Positions 45,800 to 58,599 of a DNA stretch of 64,000 bases are shown in pieces. The notes under the pieces are model-generated. The model worked only from the letters and a program-made list of their open reading frames with translations, did not search any database and had not been told where the DNA came from. A program made the translations under genes and the position numbers. This stretch comes from Hermatobates lingyangjiaoensis (taxonomy: Eukaryota; Arthropoda; Insecta; Hemiptera; Hermatobatidae): the NCBI GenBank assembly GCA_026182355.1, contig JAPFBL010001617.1, positions 3,755,001 through 3,819,000 of the forward strand, in the 5' to 3' direction. How positions within the stretch are numbered: position 1 is the first letter of the stretch; every line of letters starts with the position of its first letter.

Positions 45800-46920
45800 C
45801 AACTGCTTTAATTGGATATTTAATACACAGCAATAGACTAATGTAGTAATTGCTCTGAATATTGGCAAAGCTGAGCGATGGTGATAACGTGTGGTTAAAT
45901 GCAATCCAACCGATGGACGTTGTGTTCCATTAACAATGTATTTTTGTCTTTAGTGCTCTCTGATGGCCTATTACAGAGATTCTCCATTGTTGATTTAACT
46001 CTTCTCTCTCACATGTTTGTCCCCGTTCGATTAATAATTCTTGATAACTATGTAACATTGTTTTATTCATTATTCTGTAAGTAATTGTGATCAAGTTTTG
46101 ATTCAGTAGCTGAATTCAAGAAAAAACAATTAAAATAACATTATGAGATGAAAAGTGAAAAGAAAAGAGAATTGAGAAAATCCATTCAAACCTTTATGAA
46201 TTCTTACCTTACTTACTCAACCAATGAAGTCAAAAAATTAGCTGATTGTATAGCCGAATGACAAAGCTCAAAGCTGTGTTGAATATCTAACGGAAATCGA
46301 TTATTGGAATCGAAGCACACCATGCTCCATTTTCGATGATACTACTAAGTATAACATTATAACTGAATATTACTAATTATAGTGTTACATTTACACCGAC
46401 TATCTGTGGGAAAATCAGTTCTGTAATGCAATGTTAATTACGACAGAATGGATAATCGAGGTATCCTAGAATTGCAGCCCAACGATCAATCTGTATGAAA
46501 CATGTAGCTGTAGACGTAGCGTATAATCAGATTGGTGAATTTCAGAACGATATCGTGAGAATGGGAGAGACAAATTTATTTGTGCTTTTTAGTTTGTAAA
46601 TCTGCTAAGGAATTAATGAAATGACTACAAGTTTACTGAATTAATTAAATTATTTACACATTCTACCTATACATAGTTCATGTTAAAGAAAAATTAGAGT
46701 AATTTAAATAGAGTAAAAACTTGGTCTTTTTAGTTGATTGTAGATAATAATTTTTATAAAATTATTGGAAAAAAATTAAAGATATTTAAATATTATTCCA
46801 TGCTATTTGCTTTTCAAGGTGAATTACACTGATAGAGTAGCAGGGAAAATGATAACGGAAATAATGGTTATAAATATAAATCAATTCAATTTAATCAACT
46901 GTATATATTAGTAGTATAAT
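45800..46920. other. AT-rich stretch, nothing identified
   Basis: The 61-codon ORF at 45899-46084 is unrecognised. Confidence 0.35.
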
Positions 46921-48450
46921 ATTATAAATACTGAACTGCGCAGGCCAGCCACGCTCCCTTCCCCCACCCCACCCTCCTCACCAGCCAATTACCAGGACCC
47001 ACTCCCCCACCACTCCCACCACCCACTAAATATTTTTATTAGTTAATAAAAATAGTATTAACTTCTGGTTGTCCATTAACAGAAAAGAACTTTTAATTTA
47101 TATTTTTAATTTAACAGAACAGGAATTCAATTACCTATTTTATTTTAATCCATCTTTTGAAATAAGGAACACCGTATTGTTAGTTATTTCAATACGGAAT
47201 ATATTTCTTCCTTATTGGGTCGTAGCAATTAAAACAGTTAAAAGCGTGAGCAAGTGAAAGGGAATGCAGGTGTGGCCGGGGCCAAAAGAAGGTCAGGCTC
47301 TTGGCCTTAGTTCCCAGTATCACTTATACTTTCAATCACTTACCAATCATTATATATCACTTAATATTAAATTCGAGTTTATATTACATTAATCTAACAC
47401 ATATTATTCGTATTTATTGTAAAAGAAAATACAATGTTCAATGTCAATATATACGCTCTATTTAACGAATTTCTTTTACTTTAATTCTAGCTTGCTATTC
47501 AATAGGATACACAATTACTTTTAAATTGTATACACTTAAATTATATGTTATAAAATATGTTATAACATAAAATATGTTACAAAATATGTCATACATAATT
47601 AATTATTTCTCAATTGGTATACACAAAGACGACACATGATGGAAATGTCACTATATATACTCTTTATTTTTCATGTAATTATTACTTACATTAATCTAGC
47701 ACATATCATTCGTATTTATTGTAAAACATTATTACAATATTGAATGGCGTCTATTCCACTAATTTCTTTTACTTTTAATTCTAACTTGATCTATACAAAA
47801 AAATTAAAAATGATGCAAATGTAACTATATACACTCTTTTTCATATTAAATTCGCTATTAAATTCATATTAACATTTAAATTGTTCAAAGCTTTGATGCG
47901 ATGTTTTAAAATAGCATAAAATATTATTAGTGTAACGCACAATATTCATACATGTTTTTTTTCAAGAACTTCTCTTCAGATAATACATCCTTTATTAGAT
48001 ACTGTCCTCCTAAGCCCGTACCCCAGTCTACATCCCTCTCCGGCATGTACCGTCACAATTATCTATCTCAGTAACACTAATATCATATTCTAATTACCCC
48101 TTCTGCATCCATTTCAAATCTAAAACCTATATAAAATAACGTCACAATAAACCACACCAAGAGGTGCTGCCATCTTGATGAACTACACCCAGAAGGACAC
48201 CGAGAGGTGCTGCCAACTTTTGGAACGACCTCAACTTCGTGGGTAAACTTGAGGTAGGTAAGTGTTCAAAACAAGCTGCGCAATGTGGGTGGGGTGAGGC
48301 CAGAGCCGGGTGAGGTGGCGGGGTGAGGAAGAAGGCAGTTGGCTGGTGAGAGGAGTGGTGGGGGTGGGGTTCTGTCAATTGGTGGGTGAGGGGGTGGGGT
48401 GGGGGAAGGGGGCGTGGCTGGGCCTGCGCAGTCCCAGTATTTATAATATT
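46921..48450. mobile_element. Unclassified element with C-rich terminal inverted repeats (about 1.53 kb)
   Basis: Left end 'aatactgaactgcgcagg' followed by about 80 bases of C-rich text. The right end is the inverse (G-rich, then 'cctgcgcagtcccagtattt'). The inverted repeats extend for roughly 100 bp with some mismatches and continue into a palindromic TATAATATTATA-like flank, so the target duplication cannot be fixed. The interior is AT-rich, with a diverged internal duplication (47385-47500 and 47690-47790, both with 'attcgtatttattgtaaa') and a 45-bp repeat with 'agaggtgctgccaactt'-type units at 48158-48222. No transposase. Confidence 0.7.
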
Positions 48451-49600
48451 TTACACTACTTTTATTATACCATAGTTCTGATTAGTTAAAAAACTAATGT
48501 GTAGCTATTTAAACTACAATAACCTTTAAACAAACTTTTGTTATTTATTTTCACAAGAACTATAAAATAACATTTGTTTATCAATTTACAAATAAGTCGT
48601 ATTAAATTTATTTTTAAAATTGTTATTTATCATTAGACTGCTGATAAGATTCGATTCTGACTTTGTGTTCTAAGTTTGCAAAATCATATAAAAGAAAGTA
48701 TTTTTTAAATAATAAAGAATTCCATTATAGAATGCAAAATTTGTTTTCTTTGCAATAATACATGGGGGTGATTATTACAGTTCTCGCTGGCAAAGATTCC
48801 TTTACTTGAGATAATGTTTTTTCTAATGCTATTTAAAATGTTTCTTTCTTCTCTCAACAGCCATGATGAATATTTTATTTGTATGATTCAGAAACCATTT
48901 TGTGTAGTCTAGAATTATACATTATTATAGAACTAAACTAAAACTAAAACAATGTTGAATAGTATGTATTCTTCCATTTCTCCCATTAAACTCCTTTTTT
49001 TTTAATTTACCAATTCAAAAAGTAGGTAGTGGCTCTTCTTGGCCTTTACAATTATTCTGCATTAGGAGGATAGATCCATAGATATGATGCTATCCGTTTC
49101 CCACTATACGGTGCGTGTTAGATAGATGCTTAAGGCAAACGATGTTATAAACCATGTGATCAAACATTGTGTAATTGGTATTTACCTATTCACTCCATTG
49201 AATCCTTGGTCGTTTCATCATTCACTGGTGACCCTCCTGTAAAGATATGATTTACTGTTTCGTTTGAATTTAAACAACTCATGATTGAATTTTTCTTTAG
49301 CACTGTTACCACTGTCAGCTTTTTTATTTTAAGCAAATAATACCACCTCAGTTTCATTCATTACATCATGAAGCCATTTTATTATCATCAAGTGACTCCA
49401 TTTTATTTCATCTTTGAAGGGTTTACAAGGGGAAATAATTACGTATAATTATTATATACATATATATATATCTTTAAGGATGAAAAAAGGTTTCCAACAG
49501 TTAACAACCGCTTGCTCTAATGAAAAGATTAATTATAAAGTAATCAAAATCCATCAAAGATTTATTGTTTGTTTGTATACACAAACTTTTGGATACATAC
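48451..49600. other. AT-rich stretch, nothing identified
   Basis: No feature seen. Confidence 0.4.
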
Positions 49601-49607
49601 TCACGTA

Positions 49608-49608
49608 A

Positions 49609-49688
<80 letters not shown>

Positions 49689-49690
49689 AC

Positions 49691-49722
<32 letters not shown>
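49608..49722. repeat. (CA)n microsatellite
   Basis: About 115 bases of CA with a few T or G interruptions, next to a family X copy whose own CA/CCA-rich tract lies at 50028-50050. Confidence 0.95.
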
Positions 49723-49726
<4 letters not shown>

Positions 49727-49769
49727 CCATTATTTCTCAACAAAAATATTTCCCATTGTTTAAAAAATC

Positions 49770-50440
49770 TGAATATATTTTTCGTTTATTTCATTTGTAA
49801 CCTCAAAGATAATGCCAAAATTTCAAAACTCTAAAAGTAGTACTTTAGGAGAAAAAAATGTTTTCTGAAAACAGGTTTCTCGCAAAAAAAAGTGACTTTT
49901 CCGTCATGCTTAATTCCTCCCAAACAATAGGGATCATCTACACTATAGGGCCCATTTTTGTGTAAAATATCAACTTGATCCATCAAAGATTGTGGACCGT
50001 AGCGTGTTAACAAGCAATGCTAACATACTCACCCACCCACCCACACACATACAGACATCATCGAAAAAACTTCATTAAACGACTTTTGGGACCTCAAAAC
50101 ATGTAATTCTGTCATAATCTCGAGATTGAAAATTTTTCGATCACTACACTTTACTTATAGAAAACTAAAAAAGTAACTGATTCTATTATGAATCTTAATG
50201 GCCTGCTCAAGTGATATTACATAAAAAGTACATACATCTAACAAATTCCAACATGATTTGTGTTAAATGATTCGACTTCCAGAGTGATTACAAAATTTTG
50301 TATATACACCCACAACACATATCGAGATATCATCAAAAATGGTTCTAGGAAGTCTCAAAACATTGTAAATCCGTCAAAATATCAAAAATCAACTTTTGTT
50401 CAAGACCACTATAATTTATTTATAGAAAAGTAATATTGAG
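49770..50440 (-). repeat. Family X: one copy and one extra end fragment
   Basis: 49770-50165 matches the end region of 1-428 and 26345-26760 in reverse, ending 'ctttacttatagaaaac'. 50250-50440 is a second, shorter piece of the same end ('aaaacattgtaaatccgtca', 'tttatttatagaaaagtaa'). Confidence 0.7.
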
Positions 50441-53400
50441 TAGTGAATTTTATATGATCATATAAAGTCAAGTTTATATGTTCATATTTCGAAAATATTT
50501 ATTACATATATTAAGTTTAGGACTAAAGTTTATAACTAGAAGGTAGAAGTTGTGGGTGCGAAATTAAGATAGAGTAAGGATGAGTGGAAACATCCTGGAG
50601 ATTCCTGGCTTTGCCTCAAGCATTCTGCCTCTCTCAGGGCGTCCTTGTATACAGCCTACTCTCAATAAACCCTCTCACAATCTTCGCAAACATTCTTCTT
50701 GAACTCCCAAAACAATTTATCTAGTTTTTTTTTATAATTTTTCTTCATACAAATACAAACTTAAAAAAATGAAAAATGATTTTTATATTATAACATGCAT
50801 TTTTTCAATCGACTCAGTTTTCACCAGTAACGTTTGACAATTAAATCTGTTGACATTATTATTTTTGGCATTATTGAAGGTAGAATACATAACAACTGAC
50901 ATGAGAATATCGAAATAAATAGTCGGAATGTATATTATATTGGGCTTCCAAGAACTGTGTATCTGACATCAAGATATTAAAAGGTACAACTTGTTGATTA
51001 CAATACTTTTGTTAGATAACCATGCATCATACGCTAGAAATCATAATAAAGTATATGGTTTTTTTTTGTACACTATTTTTATGTTGATTTTTTTGACAAA
51101 ATTTCATTGTTCTGTGGTTGACAGTTTAGCGAAATAAATACTACATGAATTAATTAACAAGTTTACTGAGAAACGAATAAAAAAAAAAATAAAATAGATA
51201 CTAATAATGTAAAATGTGAGCACATTTTGATGTCATATGTTAAATATGATATTCATACATACATTTGTGCTCATCTTCTACCAGATAAAAAGGTTTGGTA
51301 TCTTTATTGCAGATATAGTACGAATCAAATATTCCTTTTATTATAATAATGACATAAGTTCCAGAAAATCTCTGGATTTATAGTAGATCATGAAACAAAC
51401 ATATTTACAAACTATTTAGCTTACTGAACTGAAAATAATTCTATTATTATCCATTTTTTGACAAAACCATTATGATAAGAACATTTTGTATGTTTCAAAA
51501 TTTTATTTAAATAAGGTTTCATTAGGAACTTTTTTTTTTATAAAAAGGATATAGCAGAATTAAATATTTATTTAGGATGACAGTTTTTAGTACTTTGTTA
51601 ATATACTGGTTTTGCCACGTCATAGGCCGTTGTGAGATTTAGAATACAAGGTTCATCAAGCGATCTAAGTTAGATAAAAATTCAGTAGAAGAAAGTTAAT
51701 TGCCGTTAAAAATAAAGTTACTTTGAGATGAGGATTAGACAAACTTTTAACAAAGAGAACAAAATGGGGGATTTTAAAAGAAAAATGGAGTTTTACATCA
51801 GGAATAAATTGAAAGGAATTAATCTGAACCGAAATATATTCAACATTTTTTTTCCTTTTGGTTCACACTTTATTTAAATTACCACTGGCATATCGTCTTT
51901 TAGAACACTATTGTTATAAAACTAAATTGATATTAATGAAATATTCCTTTAATTTCATTATTTTTAAATTTTTCTTGGTTTATTATTTATTTGTTTTAAT
52001 GAAACATTGGTTTTTACTTTTGTTTCAAGAAACAGTGATCTGTTATGTAAGTTATTAAATTTTCATGAACATAACCGCTTATATGTTTAATAATTATATT
52101 TTTTAATAATAACCGATATGTTTGGTAATCTCCATCAATTTTCCATCTTTATTCTATTTTGATACGGTTCCACGATTTCCTGTAGTTAGCAAAATGGCAG
52201 CAGTGTTGTATGCTATAACTATAACTACTTCAGGAATGTTTGTCAAAGAAACAGTAATAGAACAATTAGAAATAATTTAATAGATAAATTTTGTAAACAT
52301 TTGATAAGTTGTTTATTTATAATACATAACAGGTACAAAAAAAATATTTCGTCAAATTAATGAAAATGATGTGAAAACTTCAAACAGCACCAAGAATATC
52401 TTTCAAATGAAATAAAGATGTATGAAAAATATTAAGTTTATGTTATTGAAGATATATAGTATATCAGTTATTTTCTATATACTGAAACAGAAAATCTGGA
52501 TTTCTTTCTAAAATGGTTAGAAATAAGTCTCTTAAAAAAATACTTGTTTCTCTTTTTTATGTGGATTCTGAAAAGACGCAGCCAGGAAATCAGTATCTGG
52601 TGCAACAATAGCTTCTTGGGTTGCAAAGCTCACAGATATGAGGAGAGAGACTGTTGAAACAGTCTCTGATGGTTGGGATACTGAGTGGAGAAGTTGTGCT
52701 TCCTGTCTGTACAGGAAACTCCCTTGGGAGGCAGCTTCTAATAGTTCTGTACAACTACCACGACGAAAACTCATAACCTTGAATCGGCTGAGAATTGATC
52801 TCATCTAAGTTATCTACAGTTTGCTTGCAATAATGACTAGGCTCTCTCTCAATCTCTCTCCCTCTCTTTTAGAAGTGAAGCAGAGAATACGAAGTAGAAA
52901 AAGTGAATCAGAGGACTACATAGGGTGCCACATTTGCTTGTTGACACCCTAGCAACCATTAGGAGAAAAAGTTACAATGGGAATGTAACCAACTTTTGCA
53001 GTTACTATGACAACTATCAGTCAATACTTGATCAATTTAAGACCTTCCTTGAAGTTGTGGAATGTATGCGTGGATATGGACAACTATTCTATAAATTCCT
53101 TACTCTCCGGACATAAACTCTTCAAATAGGAGTTACCTGGGTTCAGACTCTGATCAGTCTGATGTGCTTAAGAGATTTTCATTCGATATAAGTATATTTA
53201 CGTAGGACTTAAGATATCAAAATATAATAGCAACATATTCCTCTTCTACGACTCATCTTCAATGTAAATCATAAATAGTATGATTTTTTGTTTAATTGAC
53301 TTTGTCTGTGTTGCTCATATTTATGAATCAAATTTATGAAAGAAAATAAACTATTTTCTTTAAAGTACATAGTTATATTTAGTCATTAATAACAGCATGG

Positions 53401-53565
53401 TAGTGTTAATGTCTATAATTACATAATAACAATAGTAATCTTTAAAATATAATAATAATATATATTATTAAAATAATATTAAAAAAAAACAATTCTCTTA
53501 AATTATTTCTTTGAAGAAAAATAAATGTAAATATCCTACTTCTTAAATTAAAAATGATCTTAAAA
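50441..53565. other. Mostly unassigned
   Basis: 50940-51060 matches 44690-44820 (family X interior). 50575-50700 is less AT-rich without a motif. At 52532-52804 a minus-strand 90-codon ORF has balanced composition (FRRGSCTELLEAASQGSFLY), and a strong polypyrimidine tract ending CTCTTTTAG lies on the plus strand at 52871; neither could be tied to a gene. Confidence 0.3.
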
Positions 53566-53569
53566 CAAT

Positions 53570-54000
53570 ATATTTCCTTCGATTTTTCTGATGTTTTTCA
53601 GAGAAAATAGGAGCATTTTTTTGTTTTAAATGGGAAAATTTGACTTAAATATTCAATGTAGAAGGAGGTCAGGTAAAGTACGTAAGATATCCACTGGCTA
53701 CTGGAACAAAAGTCATGATCTCTTGTAAGAGATTATTTCGTAACACGAAATCTACCTTTTCGCTTTTCAAAAATATTATTACTGCTGTAGTTATGCTAAT
53801 GATATTATATGCATCAGTGGTGTGATATAAAAAAGTAATCATATATATTGATAAGTGAATCAATCACTGTCTGTACTACTTATAGGAATGAAAGACTAAT
53901 AAATATCTTCTATTTAGACATTTATATGATACTTAAATAGAACATTATATACTATATACGCAAGAAGTATGATATTTGGTTAATTATAGCAAAGTTTTGT
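53570..54000 (+). repeat. Family X distal region
   Basis: 53575-53660 matches 27900-28010 ('tttttcagagaaaata', 'gacttaaatattcaatgtag'); 53690-53880 matches 32920-33110; the end carries 'ttaattatagcaaagtt'. This links these shorter repeats into one family. Confidence 0.7.
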
Positions 54001-55090
54001 TATACAACCACAACTACAAACTTTTAGTAACCTACACAGTATTGAACATCACCCATCAATCAAAACCAGTGATAATATTTACATATTTAGTGAAAGTCTG
54101 AGTACCACATTGATTAGACTCAAAAAATCACTATGAAATAGTAAAATGACCAAATACATTCTTGTCATGATCTTTTAAGTTTGTATTATTCGAAATGTTT
54201 TTTACGTAATAAGAATGGATATATTAGTAGTGCTAAGAGGCATGAAGGAAGGCAGCATTTCTGGAACTGTCCTTCTGAGCGTAATGGTGACCCTTGTAAA
54301 TGCTCAGGTTCACCCCTGATAAATAAGAAATTATTTTCTAATATTTAAAAAAACTGTTATGATTTAGCAAATACCACACTCACCAAATATTTGGTTTCTA
54401 TGCTTGATTGAAATCTGTGATATTAAACATTTTAACTTGAAATATCTAATTTAATTGTAATTTTGCAATTTAATTTGAAAATTTAAATTGCTTAATTACT
54501 TAATCTTTACCAAGAGAATAAATAGATTTTCTTTATAAGCTTCTGTTCTTCTTATTCTCTCCATAGTTGCCTGCTCAAAAATGACAACCATCAGATTTTT
54601 GTCCTTAGAACGAAATATTTCCGTTTCATGAAAAACTTTCTCATAAGTTTATTATTTTAAGTTTCACAAAAATTCACAGCTCAATGAAAACTAATAATAT
54701 TACTTATTTCATCGTTAATCTCAGTATTTGAAAAATATATTAAAAAAATTTATTAGCAATTAATGAATTCCGTTAATGAAGAAATGTAATCTAGGAAGGA
54801 TGTATAATCCTGTTAACAAATTTAAACTTCTAAAGTTCCTGAACAACTATAATAATTTCAAATTTGGATGTTAATAATTTACGAAATCATGTGGGTAAAC
54901 TAGTTCAAGCAGTCAGGCTATTCTTTTATAACGCAAAATTTTAAGCTACCTAAATTTCTGTGATTATTTATTTCTATTTAACATTCTGAATAATTCTATT
55001 TAACCGGTGGGATGATTTTTATTTCGTTGCAAAAAAAATTAAATATAAACAAATAAAAATACTTGTACCCAATCCTGCCATTTTATTTTA
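54001..55090. other. AT-rich stretch, nothing identified
   Basis: A short frame at 54230-54320 is less AT-rich but has no motif I can name. Confidence 0.35.
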
Positions 55091-55094
55091 TATA

Positions 55095-57149
55095 CTAGCA
55101 AACGTGCCCGTCATTGAGAGTGCTTTCTCAAAAATCGGAGATAATATATAGTATTCCAAAATATCATTAGAAATTATACAATAGTAGAAAATATCATTAT
55201 TAGTACAGTCTTAAGTAAATGCCTCTGTATACACCACATTAGCTGTCTGTCCTTCAGGTTCATGGAAGAACAAAGAGTTGGACCTCTGGCTCTTTGGCAA
55301 GCAAACTACAGTTGACCATGTGAGAAAAACCCGGTCTCACTCACTTCAATTAGGTAGTTTTCTATTGCGACTTAGTTACCGTCATTGCAAAACAGAAGCT
55401 GACGAGACATGGCAAACGTTTGAATGGAAACGTATAGTCGCTCTGAATCAATGGTATGCGTGGTATAAACACAGACTCCCCAGTACCACAACTAGTCATG
55501 ATGTCCGCCTCTATGGCGTATCTGTGCAGAGACCGAACTCAGAGTCGTGTCTCATAGCTCATTTTTGAGGCACTCAAGTTTCCCAACATTCAATTTCATA
55601 ACTAAATCGTAGCATGATTAGTGCTCCTAATTGAGTTATTACTCATAAGAAGGCAACCCAGGAGCAGTTACGGAGTCAAGAAATTCAGTTGGATAATGAA
55701 CTGCTTCCTCGTCACTAATCACTTTGTTTACTGACTTTAAAGTTCTATCTTCGGCTTGATATAGTGTAAGAACTTGTTTGTTGATTTTTTCTTCCTGTTA
55801 ATTAGTAAGGGTTAAGAATTGCTTGTTCACGAAGCCATTTATTTTGAATAGATAGTACATCTTGAACTCTGGGTAACATCTTGTGAATAAGCTCAAATAC
55901 GCGATCTATATACTTATAAAACTCTGCTATCAGCGTTCTTAAGTTTGCACATTCTACACGCTCTAAATTGAATAAAATGTTTAAAATTTTGTGGAAATCG
56001 AACCTACATTGGCATTGGAGGAGGTCCAGTGCGCTATCCACGGAGACATTTGTAAAATTAACTTCAAAAACCTAATATAAATGACGTCAAAGCATTCAAT
56101 AATAGTTTTTCAACCTAAATTATAATGATTTAATAATAATAAATTTAAGATGAAACATTTAAATGACTAATTGGCGAGAATATGAAATAACTATTTAATA
56201 TATTAACAAATTATATTTATTATAGTTAACACAAGTTTTAGAAATTATCATATTAATATAAGTAAAATATTAACAGCACAAAATTATGTCCGTAATGAAA
56301 AGACATTGTCATAATGCCTATATTTTCTTCTTTTGATATATCAATTCAATAAAAATAGAGTAGGGCTCCCGATGTGTCCGAAGGAACAGAAAAGTTCTTA
56401 ATAAAACTAATCCTCTCTAAATTAAGTAGTAAGTAGTAATTGGCTATAGCATCTCAGGAAGTGACAACTTCTTCCAGTTGTCAAGAGAGGAACTGATGCT
56501 GATATCTATAATGCGTCTTACTTGCTGTGCAAATTACTAAATTCCATTTAACTAGCAATATGAGAGTTCAAGAAGAAAGTGAGGAATACTATAGATTTCT
56601 GATAAATGTTGGTGAAGATAGAATTGAATAGAATGAAAATAAGGAGATTATTACTACTATTGTTTGTATTGAAGACTGATCAGCACCTACAAACTGTCAG
56701 TTTAAAGACTACCATAATCCATAAGGATTTGGTCGTCCCCCTCCAGAGAGGGAAGTACCCTTTTCCCTGCCATTGTTTGTATTACGCAAATATTAAATTA
56801 AAAATTTTTTTTTTGTTACATTTATATATAATACATTTGCACTACTGTCAGCGGCGAGGACGCAAGCCACTGGGCTATTCTAGTTCTATGACTTTACTTT
56901 ATTACCAGTGTTTACATTTCGCAAATTTAAAATTGAAATAATTTTTTTTTGTTACATTTATATATAATACATTTGTATATAATCTACGAGCACGCAAGGC
57001 ACTGGCTACCCTGGATCCAATTTTTGGAATTAATAAATATTTTTCTTTTATTTAACATTATTCAGGTAATAAGTAATACATATTATAATTTCAGGTCTCT
57101 ATGTCCACTGAAAATGGGTGAACAAACTCACGAACTTTATATATATAGA
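55095..57149 (-). mobile_element. Helitron B, both ends present (2,055 bp)
   Basis: Minus-strand 5' end TCTATATATATAAAGTTCG at 57149 with A outside; 3' end CTAG at 55098-55095 with T outside. The last ~1 kb and the 5' tandem repeat (56730-57030) match Helitron A. It lacks Helitron A's GC-rich block and has an AT-rich interior instead. Confidence 0.8.
55200..56041 (-). pseudogene. Helitron helicase remnant
   Basis: Minus strand. ELIHKMLPRVQDVLSIQNKW and LREQAIL (55870-55810) align with the start of the fragment at 8033 (LPLSSQQEIID...NWLCERAIL). Downstream nucleotide blocks ('aattcagttggataatgaact', 'ggtatgcgtggtataaacac') match the same gene. The upstream residues MDSALDLLQCQCRFDFHKIL are not helicase-like. 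Broken. Confidence 0.65.
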
Positions 57150-57150
57150 T

Positions 57151-57850
57151 ATAGTGGACGCCGCTTAATGTAATCACTTTTGTAAACACCAAAAGTTATA
57201 ATAATATCCCATTGATAACATTAACCAAGGAAATGGAAATTGTTACCGTTTGTGAGGCTAAATCTGCAGGTGTAGAAAAAAAAACTCAAATAAATGAAAT
57301 ATTTAATAAATAGTAAAACTTGTCATAGATGCAATACAATATGCTATTTATTAAGGTAATCGTCCAGGTTTGTCTGATACACGTCTTTTTGCAGCAAGTT
57401 ATTTATATAGGACTCTTACTCATAATGGAGTTCAAATTCAGGTTTACTCCGAGTTGTAACACACGAAGAGCTTCCCTCAGTTTTTTATTTGTTGGAATGC
57501 ACACTGCAGGTTGATGATCCCTTGCTTCATCATCACTACCTAATTTATTCTCTCCAGCCTGTGTAACAGCATCGCAGACGTCACCGTGCGTTAACTTTGC
57601 AGCTACTTGGAGGTTACTATCCACTAACATCCACTCCTCGAAGTCGGTTAGGGTCACTTTTTTTTTTCGGTCATGTCACTTGGTTTTTCAGTAATAATGT
57701 CCTCTATTGTTCCAGTTGTAATTGTATGAGAAACCACCTTTCTTGAAACAGTTTTGAATTTTTCTTCCGAAAAATGCTTCCGAGTCATCTTCTTGGACAT
57801 TTGTAAATCGCATTTATCATAGCGAATTTGACTCCAGAGTCTTTTTCAGC
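57151..57850 (-). pseudogene. pogo/Tigger-like transposase C-terminal remnant
   Basis: Minus strand: IQNCFKKGGFS (about 57755), then in another frame MTLTDFEEWMLVDSNLQVAA, LTHGDVCDAV and an acidic stretch, then NKKLREALRVLQLG (57657-57440). 'NCF.KAGF' followed by 'D...V..D..L....LTD.DI' and 'EAL..L' is the C-terminal layout of pogo/Tigger DDE transposases. The catalytic DDE core is absent. 'TAGTGGACGCCGCTTAATG' at 57152 could be its terminal inverted repeat, abutting the Helitron B 5' end. Confidence 0.6.
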
Positions 57851-58054
57851 TTTTACACAACAAATTTTTGTTTCCTTTGATGTCCATCTCGAGGCTTGTG
57901 CGGTTTTCTGAATTTTTGAATTTAGAAAAAACTATCTTATGTCAAACCGTCAGCAAAAAAAAAAAAAACAAATAAACTGAAAAATAAGACGATTTAAATA
58001 GTTGGACGAAGTGATATACCTTGGCTAATTACTTAGATTCCAGGATGCTCATTT

Positions 58055-58595
58055 AAAGAAATGAGAAGAAGAATTGAGATGAGCTGGAGAAGATCTTGGA
58101 CGCTGAAGTACATATTAAAAGACGCAAAAGTTGAAATATATCAGGAAAGGAGGGTTTTAGAAAAGTGTTGTTTTCTAATTGACCTATGGTGCTCAAAAGT
58201 GGACAGCAAAAATAAAGAATATGAGAAAGCTCCGGACAACATAAAGAGCAATGGAGAGAAGTTTACTAGGGATTAAGAAACATGACAAAATAAGGAGTGA
58301 AATATTAAATAGGAAAACAGTAATACAAAATATTTTGTCTACAGTATGCAAACTAAAATGGAAGTGGGCAAGACATGTCATGGGGATGAAGAGCGATTGA
58401 TGGGCAAATGTAATTTGTAATTACTAAATCCTATCCTAGAGAAGCTAAAAGAAAAGTGGGAAGACAAAAAAGAAGATGGGAACATGAATTTAAAGAAACA
58501 GTGGGACTAATGTGGTTCAGAGTCTCTCGAGAAAGAAACAAATGGAGTTGGAAGAGCCTATACCCGGAAGTGGTCCTAGTTTCACTATAAAAAAA
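58055..58595 (+). pseudogene. Non-LTR retrotransposon C-terminal remnant (RTE/CR1-like)
   Basis: Plus strand: RRRIEMSWRRSWTLKYILKD, VLEKCCFLIDLWCSKVD, then, after shifts, RSMERSLLGIKKHDKIRSEI, VCKLKWKWARHVMGMK and REAKRKVGRQKRRWEHEF, ERNKWSWKSLYPEVV. This follows the region after the RT in endonuclease/RT LINEs of the RTE/CR1 kind ('RRI..GW..F..L', 'LTYGAETW', 'MERAMLGI..RDKIRNEEI', 'KLKW.WAGHVARM.D.RW', 'GRP..RW'). Several stops; RT core absent. Confidence 0.75.
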
Positions 58596-58599
58596 CCCC

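Noticed and set aside
48142..48378. Pro/His-rich 78-codon ORF
   Set aside because: Lies in the C/G-rich terminal inverted repeat of the element at 46921-48450; low complexity.
49501..49834. Cys-Val and His-Thr rich ORFs
   Set aside because: Translation of the (CA)n tract at 49608-49722.
52532..52804. 90-codon minus-strand ORF as a gene
   Set aside because: Balanced composition but no motif, no clear splice sites on that strand and no repeat or gene context.
52835..53110. Exon after a strong polypyrimidine tract at 52871 (plus strand)
   Set aside because: All three frames after the acceptor-like AG hit stops early, and no donor is evident.
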